From assembly GCA_934663595.1 (NCBI GenBank), contig CAKUKM010000004.1:62001-126000 (forward strand): 64,000 bases of DNA, given 5' to 3'. The position numbers were made by a program, and so were the translations under genes. Of the stretch, positions 9,537-17,970 are shown one piece after another. The stretch is from an uncultured Clostridia bacterium (GTDB taxonomy: Bacteria > Bacillota > Clostridia > Christensenellales > Aristaeellaceae). Each line of letters begins with the position of its first letter. Position 1 is the stretch's first letter. The notes below the pieces were generated by a model. That model made no database searches. It was not told the DNA's origin and saw only the letters and a list, made by a program, of their open reading frames with translations.

Positions 9537-10421
9537 ATGCGGGAGACGTATTTTGCGCGATTGCACCCGGCGGTGTGCTTTGGATTTCTGGTTTCGGCGA
9601 TCTGCATGGCGGTGGTGATTCAGCATCCGGCGTATCTGCTGGCGAGCGTGCTGGCGGCGCTGTGTATGAATATTACGCTGTCCGGGCGGCGCGCGGTGAA
9701 GAATTTTGTGCGCATATTGCCGCTCTGGGCGCTGATTTCGGCGGTGAATCCGATTCTGAATCTGCGCGGCGAGCGGGTGCTGTTTGAATATCTGGGCCGG
9801 CCGTATACGCTCGAGGCGCTGTGCTACGGCATGGTGCTGGCGGGCATGTTTGCGGCGATGCTCGAATGGATGGCGGTTTACAACGCGGTGATGACCGAGG
9901 ACCGGTTTTCGTATCTGTTCGCCGCGCTCGCGCCGTCGATGGCGCTGCTGCTGACCACGGTGCTGCGAATGATTCCGAATCTCCTGCGCCGGGCGAAACA
10001 GATTCTGGCCGCGCGCCGGTGCGTGGGGCTGGGCGGCGAGGGCGACGCGCGCGAAAGGCTGAACAGCGGCCTGAACGCCCTTTCGGTATTGACCAGCTGG
10101 GCGCTGGAGGGCAGCGTCGTGACCGCGGACAGCATGAACAGCCGCGGCTATGGAACCGGCCGGCGCAGCTGCTATCACAATTATCGGATGGACAGGAGCG
10201 CGCTGTGCGTGGCGCTCGCGCTGGCGGCGCTGCTGATCTGCGCGCTGATTGCGCTGCTTCACGGCGGCGGCGCGGCGAATTACACGCCTGAAATGGCGAT
10301 TGCGCCGATAAAAGGCGAAAACGGGTGGGGGCTTGCGGCGTACGCGCTGTTTCTGCTGCTGCCGACATTTCTGAATCTGAAAGAGGAATTGCAATGGATC
10401 ATTTCGAGATCAAGAATCTGA
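9537..10421 (+). CDS. ecfT: ECF transporter transmembrane (T) component, copy 1
   Basis: A 294-residue EcfT-family protein (CbiQ fold), starting 4 bases after the previous stop. Several transmembrane helices are evident (about residues 15-50, 60-85, 95-115 and 220-245, with one at the C-terminus). The cytoplasmic coupling region carries the two Ala-Arg-type motifs that dock onto the ATPases (LAARRCVGLGG and, later, MNSRGYG). In ECF importers the T component links the ATPase pair to the substrate-binding S protein and topples it to release substrate. The 3' end overlaps the ATPase gene by 28 bases. A second, divergent T gene ends the cluster, which is unusual. Confidence 0.9.
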   Translation: MRETYFARLHPAVCFGFLVSAICMAVVIQHPAYLLASVLAALCMNITLSGRRAVKNFVRILPLWALISAVNPILNLRGERVLFEYLGRPYTLEALCYGMVLAGMFAAMLEWMAVYNAVMTEDRFSYLFAALAPSMALLLTTVLRMIPNLLRRAKQILAARRCVGLGGEGDARERLNSGLNALSVLTSWALEGSVVTADSMNSRGYGTGRRSCYHNYRMDRSALCVALALAALLICALIALLHGGGAANYTPEMAIAPIKGENGWGLAAYALFLLLPTFLNLKEELQWIISRSRI

Positions 10422-12052
10422 CCTTTCGCCACGCGGGCGAGAAGGAGCGCGAGAGCCTGAAAAACGTGAGTCTTTCGGTGCGGCGCGGCGAATACGTCGT
10501 GTTCTGCGGGCGCAGCGGCAGCGGCAAAACCACGCTCGTGCGCCATTTGAAGACCGTGCTCACGCCCGCGGGAAAGCGCAGCGGCGAGATTCTGTTCGGC
10601 GGCGTTCCGCTTTCGGAGGTTTCCCAGCGCGATCAGGCGGCGAAGATCGGCTATGTGATGCAGAATCCGGACGAGCAGATCGTGACCGACAAGGTGTGGC
10701 ACGAGCTGGCGTTTGGATTGGAGAGCCTGGGCTGCGACCAGAGAACCATGCGGCTGCGCGTGGCGGAAATGGCCTGCTATTTTGGCATTCAGGACTGGTT
10801 TCATCGCGACGTGGCCACGCTGTCCGGCGGCCAGAAGCAGCTTTTGAATCTCGCATCCATCATGGCGATGCAGCCGGAGGCGCTGATTCTGGACGAGCCG
10901 ACCAGCCAGCTCGATCCCATTGCGGCCTCGGATTTTTTAAATACCGTGCGCAAAATCAACCTCGAGCTGGGCACGACCGTGATCATCACCGAGCACCGAC
11001 TGGAGGACATTCTGCCCTATGCCGATCGCGCGGTGGTGCTGGACGCGGGCGAAATCATTGCCGACGGCGCGCCGCGCGAGGTCTGCGCCGAGCTGTATCG
11101 GAAGGGCAATCCCATGTTTTCCGCGATGCCCACGCCCGTGCGCGCGTTTTACGGTTCCGGCGCGGCGGGGGAGTGCCCGCTGACGGTGCGCGAGGGCCGC
11201 GCATGGCTGACGGACGCGTTTGCAAACCGGCCGATTCGCGTTTGCGAGCCGGAGCCGGAAGCGCCGCTGGGCGAGGAAATCGACGTGGCGATTATTATGA
11301 AAGAGGTCTGGTTCCGCTATGAAAAGGACGCGCCGGACGTGCTGCGCGGCGTGAATCTGACGGTTCCGCGCGGCAGACTGTTCGCCATCGTGGGCGGCAA
11401 CGGCGCGGGCAAATCCACGGCATTGAAGGCGATTTGCGGCACCTGCCGGGCGTATCGCGGCAAAATTCAGATCGATGGAAAGGCGCTGAACAAATACAAA
11501 ATCGCCGAGCTGTTCCGCGGCAAACTCGCCATGCTGCCGCAGGATCCGAAGAGCCTGTTCGTGAAAAAGACGGTGCGCGAGGAGCTGGAGGAGATGGGCG
11601 ACGCGGCGGAGCTCGACCGCATTGCCGCGCTTTGCCAGATTCAGCCGTTTTTAAACAGCCACCCCTACGATCTGTCCGGCGGCGAGCAGCAGCGCGCGGC
11701 GCTGGCGAAGGTTTTGATGACGAAGCCGACCATTCTGCTGCTGGACGAGCCGACGAAGGGCATTGACAGCTTCTTCAAGGAGACGTTTGCCGGCATTCTG
11801 GCGCAGCTGAAGGCGCAGGGCGTGACGATTCTGATGGTTTCGCACGATGTGGAATTCTGCGCGAAATACGCGGATCTTGTGGGCATGTTCTTCGACGGCC
11901 AGGTGCTGACCGTGGACACGCCGCGCCGCTTCTTCGGCCAGAACAGCTTCTATACCTCCGCGGCCAACCGCATGAGCCGCTGCGTGTTTAAAAACGCCGT
12001 TTCCTGCGAGGACGTGATCGAGCTCTATCGGAAGAACAGGGAGGACGCTTAA
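10394..12052 (+). CDS. ecfA: Fused ECF ATPase (EcfA-EcfA') with two ABC domains
   Basis: A 552-residue protein with two complete ABC ATPase domains in one chain. The start is the ATG at 10394 (MDHFEIKNL) inside the end of ecfT, after GAGGAA. Domain 1 has Walker A GRSGSGKTT (39-47), the ECF-typical QNPDEQIV segment (about 90-97), signature LSGGQKQ (143-149) and Walker B LILDEP (about 164). Domain 2 has GGNGAGKST (about 335), a QDPKSLFV segment, LSGGEQQ (about 428) and ILLLDEPTKG (about 448). Family knowledge: ECF importers normally use two separate ATPases or a homodimer, and the fused form fixes a 1:1 pair. It powers import together with the T and S components beside it. Confidence 0.95.
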   Translation: MDHFEIKNLTFRHAGEKERESLKNVSLSVRRGEYVVFCGRSGSGKTTLVRHLKTVLTPAGKRSGEILFGGVPLSEVSQRDQAAKIGYVMQNPDEQIVTDKVWHELAFGLESLGCDQRTMRLRVAEMACYFGIQDWFHRDVATLSGGQKQLLNLASIMAMQPEALILDEPTSQLDPIAASDFLNTVRKINLELGTTVIITEHRLEDILPYADRAVVLDAGEIIADGAPREVCAELYRKGNPMFSAMPTPVRAFYGSGAAGECPLTVREGRAWLTDAFANRPIRVCEPEPEAPLGEEIDVAIIMKEVWFRYEKDAPDVLRGVNLTVPRGRLFAIVGGNGAGKSTALKAICGTCRAYRGKIQIDGKALNKYKIAELFRGKLAMLPQDPKSLFVKKTVREELEEMGDAAELDRIAALCQIQPFLNSHPYDLSGGEQQRAALAKVLMTKPTILLLDEPTKGIDSFFKETFAGILAQLKAQGVTILMVSHDVEFCAKYADLVGMFFDGQVLTVDTPRRFFGQNSFYTSAANRMSRCVFKNAVSCEDVIELYRKNREDA

Positions 12053-12745
12053 ATGAAAAAATCCACAATTGCGATGCTGGTCGTGTTTCTCGCGGCGATT
12101 CCGCTCACGCTGGCGCTGGGCCTTCGCCTGACCGGCCGCAGCTATTACATTACCGGAACGCTCGTGATGATCGAGGCGCTGGTTCCGTTCATCATGGCGT
12201 TCGAGGGCCGAAAGCCGCAGGCGCGGGAGCTGGTGATCGTGGCCGTGCTGTGCGCGATCGCGGTGGCGGCGCGCGCGGCGATTCCGATTCCGAATTTCAA
12301 GCCGATGTTTGCCATTATCATTCTCTCCGGCTTTGCGCTGGGGCCGGAAACGGGCTTTCTCGTGGGCGCGATGGGCGCGTTTGCCAGCAATTTCTTCTTT
12401 GGGCAGGGCGCGTACACGCCGTGGCAGATGATGGCCTACGGCTCCGCAGGACTGCTGGGCGGACTGTTTTTTCAGATGCATTGGCTGAAAAGAAAGCCGC
12501 TGCCGATGGCGATTTTCGGCGCGGCGTGCGTGCTGCTGGTTGTAGGGCCGCTGCTGGATACGTGCTCGGTGTTTCTGATGCTTACGGAAATCACGCCGCA
12601 GACTGCGTGGCCGATTTATCTGTCCGGCCTTCCGGTAAACGCGCTTCAGGCGCTGTGCACTTTTTTAACGATTCTGCTGCTGGGCGAGCCGTTTTTGGAG
12701 AAGCTGGATCGCGTGAAGCTGAAGTTCGGGCTTCGGGAGGAATAG
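12053..12745 (+). CDS. ECF transporter substrate-binding (S) component, probable corrinoid type
   Basis: A 230-residue membrane protein with about six transmembrane helices and no recognised domain outside the membrane, starting right at the ATPase stop. The pattern of ECF S proteins is visible: an Ala-rich helix after PQARELVIVAVLCAIAV, then IPNFKPMFAIIILSGFALGPETGFLVGAMGA and a GPWQ-like stretch (YTPWQMMAYG). The PxFKPxxAxxxxxG segment resembles S components grouped with CbrT-like (cobalamin) and related vitamin transporters. Substrate cannot be read from sequence alone. The neighbouring barrel and DUF4430 proteins point to a corrinoid. Queuosine-type or other vitamin specificity remains possible. 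Confidence 0.8.
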   Translation: MKKSTIAMLVVFLAAIPLTLALGLRLTGRSYYITGTLVMIEALVPFIMAFEGRKPQARELVIVAVLCAIAVAARAAIPIPNFKPMFAIIILSGFALGPETGFLVGAMGAFASNFFFGQGAYTPWQMMAYGSAGLLGGLFFQMHWLKRKPLPMAIFGAACVLLVVGPLLDTCSVFLMLTEITPQTAWPIYLSGLPVNALQALCTFLTILLLGEPFLEKLDRVKLKFGLREE

Positions 12746-12746
12746 C

Positions 12747-13640
12747 ATGGGTTTTTCGGCCTGTCATCCGGCGATCAATCTGATCTATTTCAGCTGCGTG
12801 ATCGCGGCGGGCGTGCTGATTCGCCATCCGGCGTATCTGGCGATTTCGCTGATTTGCGCGTTTGCGTATGCGGTGAAGCTGAATCGCGGGCGCGCGGCGG
12901 CGTTCGGACTGGCGCTGCTTCCGTGCGCGGCGGCGTTCGCCGCGTGGTATTCGACCACGCATCATTTTGGAATCACGGTGCTGCGGCAGAACTTCATTCA
13001 GAACAACACCACGCTCGAGGCGCTCTGCTGCGGCGCGGCGATCGGGCTCAGCATCGCGGCGACGCTGCTGTGGCTTTCGTGCGTGCATGCGATATTCACC
13101 GCGGACAAGGCAGTGTATCTGTTCGGCCGGGTCAGCCCGCGGCTTTCGCTGTTTCTGGCGATTCTGCTGCGAATGGCGCCGCGCATTAAGAATCAGGCCC
13201 GGAAAATCAACGCCGCGCGCTGCGGAATCGGCCGGGGCGCGAATCAGGGCAATCCCCTTCAAAGGATGGGCAACGCGCTCAAAATCCTGTCCATGCTGAT
13301 TACATGGACGATTGAAATGCTGACCGGCGCGTCGGAGTCCATGCGCAGCCGCGGAAGCAATCTGCGCGGCCGCACCGCCTTTTCCATTTATCGCTTCGAC
13401 AATCGCGATCGGGCGTTTGTGATTGCGCTGTTCGCGCTTTTGACGGCGCTCGGCATGGGCGTACTGCTCCGGCAGAGCTACATGCGATTCAGCCCGGCCA
13501 TTCGAATGGCGCAGATCACGCCGGTCTCGTGCGCGTTTTATCTGGCCTACGCCGCGCTGTGCGCAACGCCGCTGATTCTGGATCTGCACACCGAAGCGAG
13601 CTTCCGCCGCGCACGAAAACGGAATCTGGAGGAAAAATGA
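12747..13640 (+). CDS. ecfT: ECF transporter transmembrane (T) component, copy 2
   Basis: A 297-residue EcfT-family protein beginning one base after the S component stop, with GGGAGG as ribosome binding site. It has the CbiQ-type helix layout and the two coupling motifs (INAARCGIGRG and SMRSRGSNLRG). It is clearly related to, but diverged from, the T protein at 9537: both share a 'RLSLFLAxLLRMxPxI' type helix before the first motif. Having two T proteins for one fused ATPase and one S protein is not the standard 1:1:1:1 arrangement. They may be alternative partners, or one may serve unlinked S components elsewhere in the genome. Confidence 0.88.
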   Translation: MGFSACHPAINLIYFSCVIAAGVLIRHPAYLAISLICAFAYAVKLNRGRAAAFGLALLPCAAAFAAWYSTTHHFGITVLRQNFIQNNTTLEALCCGAAIGLSIAATLLWLSCVHAIFTADKAVYLFGRVSPRLSLFLAILLRMAPRIKNQARKINAARCGIGRGANQGNPLQRMGNALKILSMLITWTIEMLTGASESMRSRGSNLRGRTAFSIYRFDNRDRAFVIALFALLTALGMGVLLRQSYMRFSPAIRMAQITPVSCAFYLAYAALCATPLILDLHTEASFRRARKRNLEEK

Positions 13641-13641
13641 A

Positions 13642-14100
13642 ATGGAAATCCGGAAACTGACGGATCGCCGGGAAAAACAGCGGGTGACGCGAGCCATTCT
13701 CGAATCGCTTCCGGAATGGTTCGGCATTCCGGAGTCCCGGGAGGAATACATCCGGGAAAGCGGCGACAGGCTGTTTTTCTGCGCCTGCGACGGGGAGCGG
13801 CCCGTGGGCTTTTTGTATCTGAAGGAAACGGGGCGCGCCACCGCCGAGCTGTATGTCATGGGCGTTTTGAAGGAATATCATCGGCAGGGCATTGGCCGGC
13901 GGCTGTTTCAAAGCGCGAAGCAGGCGGCCAGAGAGGCGGGCTATTCCTTCCTGCAGGTAAAGACCGTGCAGATGGGCAAATACGAGGCATACGATCAAAC
14001 CAACCGATTCTATCTCGCATTGGGATTTCAGGAATTCGAGGTGTTTCCCACGCTGTGGGACGAATGGAATCCCTGCCAGGTCTATGTAATGGCGCTGTAG
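13642..14100 (+). CDS. GNAT-family N-acetyltransferase
   Basis: A 152-residue Gcn5-related acetyltransferase, starting one base after the ecfT stop with GGAGGAAAAA upstream. The acetyl-CoA binding loop is visible as YHRQGIGRRLFQSA (about residues 75-88), preceded by the AELYVMGVLKEY beta strand. The C-terminal strand NRFYLALGFQEFE is typical of the family. It is the last gene of the plus-strand cluster and is followed at once by a strong bidirectional terminator. Substrate unknown. It may simply be read through from the importer operon. Confidence 0.88.
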   Translation: MEIRKLTDRREKQRVTRAILESLPEWFGIPESREEYIRESGDRLFFCACDGERPVGFLYLKETGRATAELYVMGVLKEYHRQGIGRRLFQSAKQAAREAGYSFLQVKTVQMGKYEAYDQTNRFYLALGFQEFEVFPTLWDEWNPCQVYVMAL

Positions 14101-14102
14101 CG

Positions 14103-14137
14103 AAAAGCGTCTCCGCTTGGATTGCGGAGACGCTTTT
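14103..14137. terminator. Bidirectional rho-independent terminator
   Basis: A perfect 14-bp inverted repeat (AAAAGCGTCTCCGC / GCGGAGACGCTTTT) with a 7-base loop lies between convergent genes. Both strands end in a T-run, so it can stop transcription from the GNAT gene and from the reverse-strand peptidase-like gene. Confidence 0.92.
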
Positions 14138-14139
14138 GT

Positions 14140-15666
14140 CTATTCATAGTATTCCAGCTGCTGATCCACATAGTCGCCCACGTTGAACAGCCAGTCGGTC
14201 AGGAAATCCTCCCAGTCGCCGCCGGTCGCTGCGTTCATCGTGTCCACGAGATCGTATTCGCCGAGCACGTCCTGCTGAAGACCCATTTCGTAAAACGCTC
14301 GCAGCGACGCAATCAGCGCCTCGCGGCCCATGGCGGCGCGCATCTCGTGCAGCACCACCGCGCCGCGATCGCGCACGATCAGCCGATAGCTTTCGGCCTG
14401 AAACAGATCGGCCGCGGCGGTGACGTACAGTCCGCCGGGCACGGTGATCCGCAGCGCGTCGAGCACCTGATCGTTCAGCGCGGTCAGAAACGCGTCGTAG
14501 CCGCGCGTTTCCTCAATGGCGAGCAGCGCCAGATAGCTGCACAGCGAATCGGACAGCCATGCGTCGTCCACCGGCATCGGATAGGCGGCAAAGCCGATAT
14601 ACTGCTTCGCGAGGCCGAAGCGGATCATGCCCGCAATTGCGTCGGCGTTTTGCATCTGATTCGAGGGCAGCCAGAGCAATCCCGGAAAACAGAGGGCGTC
14701 CAGCGGGTTGTCGCTCTCGGTGATCTCGATTTCGGAAAGCGGAAACGCGCCGAGCAGGCTTTCATAGGCCTCGATCGTCTCGATTGCGCAGTTCAGCGCC
14801 GCTTTGGACGCGCTGCGATCGTTTCCCAGCACGCGCACGCGCACGCCTGATTCCGTTTCGGCGGTGTATTCGCGATAGCGCCGGCCGAACGATACGGCGA
14901 ATTCGCGCGCGTTTTCGGCGGTGAACTGCCAGACGGAAATGTGATTCTCCGTTCGAATCAGCCGCTGCGTTCCGGTGCCGGCGGGCAGATACGTGTCCGG
15001 AATCGCGAGCGTAACCGCGTAATCTGCCGCCTCTGAGCGCAGCCACTGCGCATAGGACAGGGGCGAGCTGATCAGGAATTCCTCGTAATCGGGAAGGTAG
15101 ATTCCGGGAACGAAGTAAAACGCGCTGAGCCGCACATCCATATCGCCCTGGCCCAGAAACGCGCGATTGCTGCCGAGCAGCACGTAATACCGCATTTCAA
15201 ACGCGCATTCCGCGCCCGGTTCGAGCGCGCAGGAAACGCGCAGCGCGCTTTCGTTCGCGCCCTGCCAGCCCCAATCGGCCTCCTGCCCATCGACCGAAAC
15301 GGCCTCCAGTTCCATGCCCGCGGGCGCGAAGCCGTAGGGGAATACGGCCTCCAGCTCGTCGTTTTCATAATTCAGCGCGCTTTCGCGGCGAAAGACGTTG
15401 GCCGCGGCCGTGAATACCACGCGATCGAGCGCGCGGCCGGTGCGATTATGATAGACAAGGCGCTGCGTTACCCGCAGCGCCTGTTCGTCTTCCATGTATT
15501 CGATGTTCAATTCGTATTGATCCCGAACGGCCTCCTCAGCATGCACGTGCGCGCTCAACACCACGCTGACCAGCGCGCTGCCCGCGAGCAATACGGCGAG
15601 CAGAATCGCAATCAGCCGCACGGCCAGGCGCTTTTTCTGCTGGGAGGAATGCTTTTTCTTTGCCAT
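14140..15666 (-). CDS. Membrane-anchored M1-peptidase-like protein lacking the zinc site
   Basis: A 508-residue protein with a Lys-rich N-terminus and one transmembrane segment (about residues 15-40), so the rest faces outside. The body follows the layout of M1 (gluzincin) aminopeptidases: an N-terminal beta domain, then LDALCFPGLLWLP where M1 enzymes have a GxMEN/GGMEYPG-type motif, and DDAWLSDSLCSYLALLA where they have the second zinc-ligand helix. The HExxHxW zinc motif itself is replaced by IRFGLAKQYIG. It is therefore probably catalytically dead, perhaps a binding or scaffold protein. It is 9 bases downstream of signal peptidase I, in the same operon. The M1 assignment is from motif layout only. 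Confidence 0.72.
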   Translation of the reverse strand: MAKKKHSSQQKKRLAVRLIAILLAVLLAGSALVSVVLSAHVHAEEAVRDQYELNIEYMEDEQALRVTQRLVYHNRTGRALDRVVFTAAANVFRRESALNYENDELEAVFPYGFAPAGMELEAVSVDGQEADWGWQGANESALRVSCALEPGAECAFEMRYYVLLGSNRAFLGQGDMDVRLSAFYFVPGIYLPDYEEFLISSPLSYAQWLRSEAADYAVTLAIPDTYLPAGTGTQRLIRTENHISVWQFTAENAREFAVSFGRRYREYTAETESGVRVRVLGNDRSASKAALNCAIETIEAYESLLGAFPLSEIEITESDNPLDALCFPGLLWLPSNQMQNADAIAGMIRFGLAKQYIGFAAYPMPVDDAWLSDSLCSYLALLAIEETRGYDAFLTALNDQVLDALRITVPGGLYVTAAADLFQAESYRLIVRDRGAVVLHEMRAAMGREALIASLRAFYEMGLQQDVLGEYDLVDTMNAATGGDWEDFLTDWLFNVGDYVDQQLEYYE

Positions 15667-15675
15667 GCGTCCTCC

Positions 15676-16359
15676 TTATTCTACGGCGCGGATATCGCTC
15701 AGCGGCCAGATTACGTGGCGCACGCGGCCGACCAGCATGTCCTTCGTGATTACGCCCACGTCGTCGCTGCGGGAATCATGGCTGTTGATGCGGTTGTCGC
15801 CCACGACGAAATACTCGTTCTCGCCCAGCTCGTATTCCTCGATATCGCCGCGCGAACCGGAGCCCGGCAGCGCCTCGTCCACGATTTCGGTGGTGTTTCC
15901 GTTCACGACGGAATAGATCACGTGCGTTACGCCGTCCTTGCGGTAAATCCGGTCGCCCGGCACCGCGACCACGCGCTTGACGAAATTCGTCCATCCGCGG
16001 TTCGGGTAATGGCAGATCACGACGTCGCCGCGCTCCACGCCGCCGCCGAATTTAACGTCCGCCACCGTCACGAACAGCCGCTCGCCGGAATGCAGCGTCG
16101 TTTCCATCGATGAACCGTCCACGCGAATGATCGTGAACAGGAAAAAGCGCACCAGAAACACGATCAGCAGCGCCGCCGCGAGGGAGACGACCCACTCGCG
16201 CACTTCCTTCCAGAATTTCTTTTTGCGCTTTGCCTTAATCTCCTCCGGAGACGGCTCGGCGGCCTGCGCGTTTTCGGCGTTCGCTGCGGTTTCCTCCGCC
16301 TGCGCGCTCTCTTCGGTCTTATCGGAATTGAGAAGATCCTTCTGATTCATTTCGTCCAT
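15676..16359 (-). CDS. lepB: Signal peptidase I
   Basis: A 227-residue type I signal peptidase, which cleaves Sec and Tat signal peptides at the outer face of the membrane. An acidic, Ala/Glu-rich cytoplasmic tail (residues 1-40) is followed by a basic patch and one transmembrane helix (about 57-78). The catalytic serine is in DGSSMETTL (Ser84) and the catalytic lysine in NFVKRVVAVPGD (Lys128). The C-terminal box GDNRINSHDSR is present. The ATG at 16359 has AGAGGAAG upstream. An alternative ATG at 16377 overlaps the DUF951 stop but has poor spacing from its ribosome binding site. It forms an operon with DUF951 upstream and the M1-like gene downstream. Confidence 0.95.
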   Translation of the reverse strand: MDEMNQKDLLNSDKTEESAQAEETAANAENAQAAEPSPEEIKAKRKKKFWKEVREWVVSLAAALLIVFLVRFFLFTIIRVDGSSMETTLHSGERLFVTVADVKFGGGVERGDVVICHYPNRGWTNFVKRVVAVPGDRIYRKDGVTHVIYSVVNGNTTEIVDEALPGSGSRGDIEEYELGENEYFVVGDNRINSHDSRSDDVGVITKDMLVGRVRHVIWPLSDIRAVE

Positions 16360-16373
16360 GCCGCTTCCTCTTT

Positions 16374-16577
16374 TCATTCCTGCGCGTCGCTTTCGGCCGC
16401 AGTTTCAATTAGCTTTTTCATGCGCTTATCGAATACGGGGCGCTCCAGCATCACGATCCGGCCGCACTTCTCGCAGCGCATTTTGATGTCCGCGCCCACG
16501 AAGGTGATCTGCCAGACGTCGTTTCCGCACGGATGCGCCTTGCGCATTTTCACCCGATCGCCCACATGCAAGAGCAT
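16374..16577 (-). CDS. DUF951 (YyzM-like) small zinc-ribbon-like protein
   Basis: A 67-residue basic protein matching the DUF951 family pattern: a hydrophobic start with GDRVKMRKAHPCG, then W-x-I-x-x-x-GADIKMRCEKCGR and a KKLIE-type helix at the end. The HPCG and CEKC cysteines could bind a metal. The family is widespread in Firmicutes and has no settled function. ATG at 16577 is preceded by AGGGGG. A TATAAT hexamer (reverse strand, 16602-16607) lies upstream. It heads the operon with signal peptidase I. Confidence 0.88.
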   Translation of the reverse strand: MLLHVGDRVKMRKAHPCGNDVWQITFVGADIKMRCEKCGRIVMLERPVFDKRMKKLIETAAESDAQE

Positions 16578-16633
16578 GCCTACACCCCCTGAATGCCTTT
16601 CATTATATCGGGTAATTGTGAACTGACCATGAA

Positions 16634-17899
16634 CTATGCTTGAACAATGCGATAATAGAAGCTCCTGCCCAGCACGTCGGACACGCACAGCGCGAGCTCG
16701 CCTTCGTAAACCGGCGCGGCGAGCGTGGCCGTAATTTCGGGAGCGCGCCGTCTGCGCACGGAATCCACCATGCAGTGGTAGCCATCCTCGCGCAAATAGC
16801 CGACCGACCAGTTGTCCACCGCGTCGAGGCCGCGCAGCTCGCGATTCAGAACGCCCGCCTCCAGCGTAAATTCCTCCAGCGTGACCTGATAAAAGCCGAT
16901 TCCCGGCGCGATCGACGCGCGGCAGACCGGATCGCCCTCCGCCGCGGGAAACGCGAGCTCGCATTCGCTGCCAAACAGCCTTCTGCGCGCGATATTCGTC
17001 GCCAGCGCGCACTTTTCAATGCCCAGATAATTGCGCCCGCTGCGCATGGCGGCTTCCAGCGTGGTCACGCTTCCGGCAAACGGATCGAGCACCCATTCGC
17101 CCGGCCGCGACGCGCACCGAACGATTCGATTCAGCAGCGCCAGCGGCTTCTGCGTGTCGTAGCCGGTGCGCTCGGGATCGCGCTGCTGCAGATGGCTCAA
17201 ATCGTTCCATACGTCCGAAGGCGCGACGGGATCGTCGTCGTAATAGGTGTAAATCCGGCCGTTCGAGCGGATCGAGCGGTACACGCGGCCGTCGGGGTCG
17301 ACGTGGCGGCGCATGTGATTGGATCGCGGCTCGCTCGGCGTGGTCATGATTTCGGCGAGGTTGAAATCGTATTTCGCGCTCTTGCGGTAAAAGAGAATCA
17401 CGTCGTGCTTGCGGCTGAAGTATTTCGTGGATCGTCCGCCGGACTGATACACCCAGATGATCTCGTTCAGGAAATTGCTTTCGCCGAAGATTTCGTCCAG
17501 CATCAGGCGCATATAGGGATGCGCGCGATAATCGATGTGCAGAAACAGCATGCCGTCGTCGCGCAGCAGCTTGTGGCACAGCGCGAGCACGGGTCGCATC
17601 ATCGCAAGATACGTCTCGCGGTTTTTCGTGTCCTCAAACGCGGGCAACGCGAGCGTGCCCTTGCCGGATTTCCATTCGTCCTCGCCCACGCGCACGCGCA
17701 TCGAGAATTTTTCGCCCGTAAGATACGGCGGATCGAGATACACGAGCTTGATTTTGCCCGCCCATTCGGGAAGCAGCGCCTCCAGCTCCGCGCGCGCGTC
17801 GCCGATCGTCAATCTGCCGCGCCCGAGCGGCGCGTCCGCCGTGCGAGCGGCCTGTCCCTCGCGCCATTCGCGATTCACCTCAACACGAACCAGCTCCAC
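16634..17899 (-). CDS. Site-specific DNA methyltransferase (DPPY, beta-class order)
   Basis: A 421-residue adenine-N6 or cytosine-N4 DNA methyltransferase. The catalytic motif IV is LDPPYLTG near residue 55. The SAM-binding motif I is VLDPFAGSVTT near residue 270, so motif IV precedes motif I as in the beta class. The usual DPFAGSGTT has Val in place of the second Gly. GTG at 17899 is preferred because of the upstream GGGGGCG. No restriction endonuclease gene is adjacent, so it is either an orphan methyltransferase or has a distant partner. A C-terminal domain of about 110 residues with no recognised motif may give target specificity. Confidence 0.85.
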   Translation of the reverse strand: MELVRVEVNREWREGQAARTADAPLGRGRLTIGDARAELEALLPEWAGKIKLVYLDPPYLTGEKFSMRVRVGEDEWKSGKGTLALPAFEDTKNRETYLAMMRPVLALCHKLLRDDGMLFLHIDYRAHPYMRLMLDEIFGESNFLNEIIWVYQSGGRSTKYFSRKHDVILFYRKSAKYDFNLAEIMTTPSEPRSNHMRRHVDPDGRVYRSIRSNGRIYTYYDDDPVAPSDVWNDLSHLQQRDPERTGYDTQKPLALLNRIVRCASRPGEWVLDPFAGSVTTLEAAMRSGRNYLGIEKCALATNIARRRLFGSECELAFPAAEGDPVCRASIAPGIGFYQVTLEEFTLEAGVLNRELRGLDAVDNWSVGYLREDGYHCMVDSVRRRRAPEITATLAAPVYEGELALCVSDVLGRSFYYRIVQA

Positions 17900-17928
17900 G
17901 CGCCGCGCCCCCTTTCAGCATTCACTTC

Positions 17929-17957
17929 ATTATACCAGCTTTCCGCGCGCGCGGCAA
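17929..17957 (-). promoter_or_regulatory. SigA-like promoter for the DNA methyltransferase
   Basis: Read on the reverse strand: -35 TTGCCG (17952-17957), 17-base spacer, -10 TATAAT (17929-17934), about 30 bases before the GTG start. Confidence 0.65.
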
Positions 17958-17970
17958 GGGTTTTCAGGGC

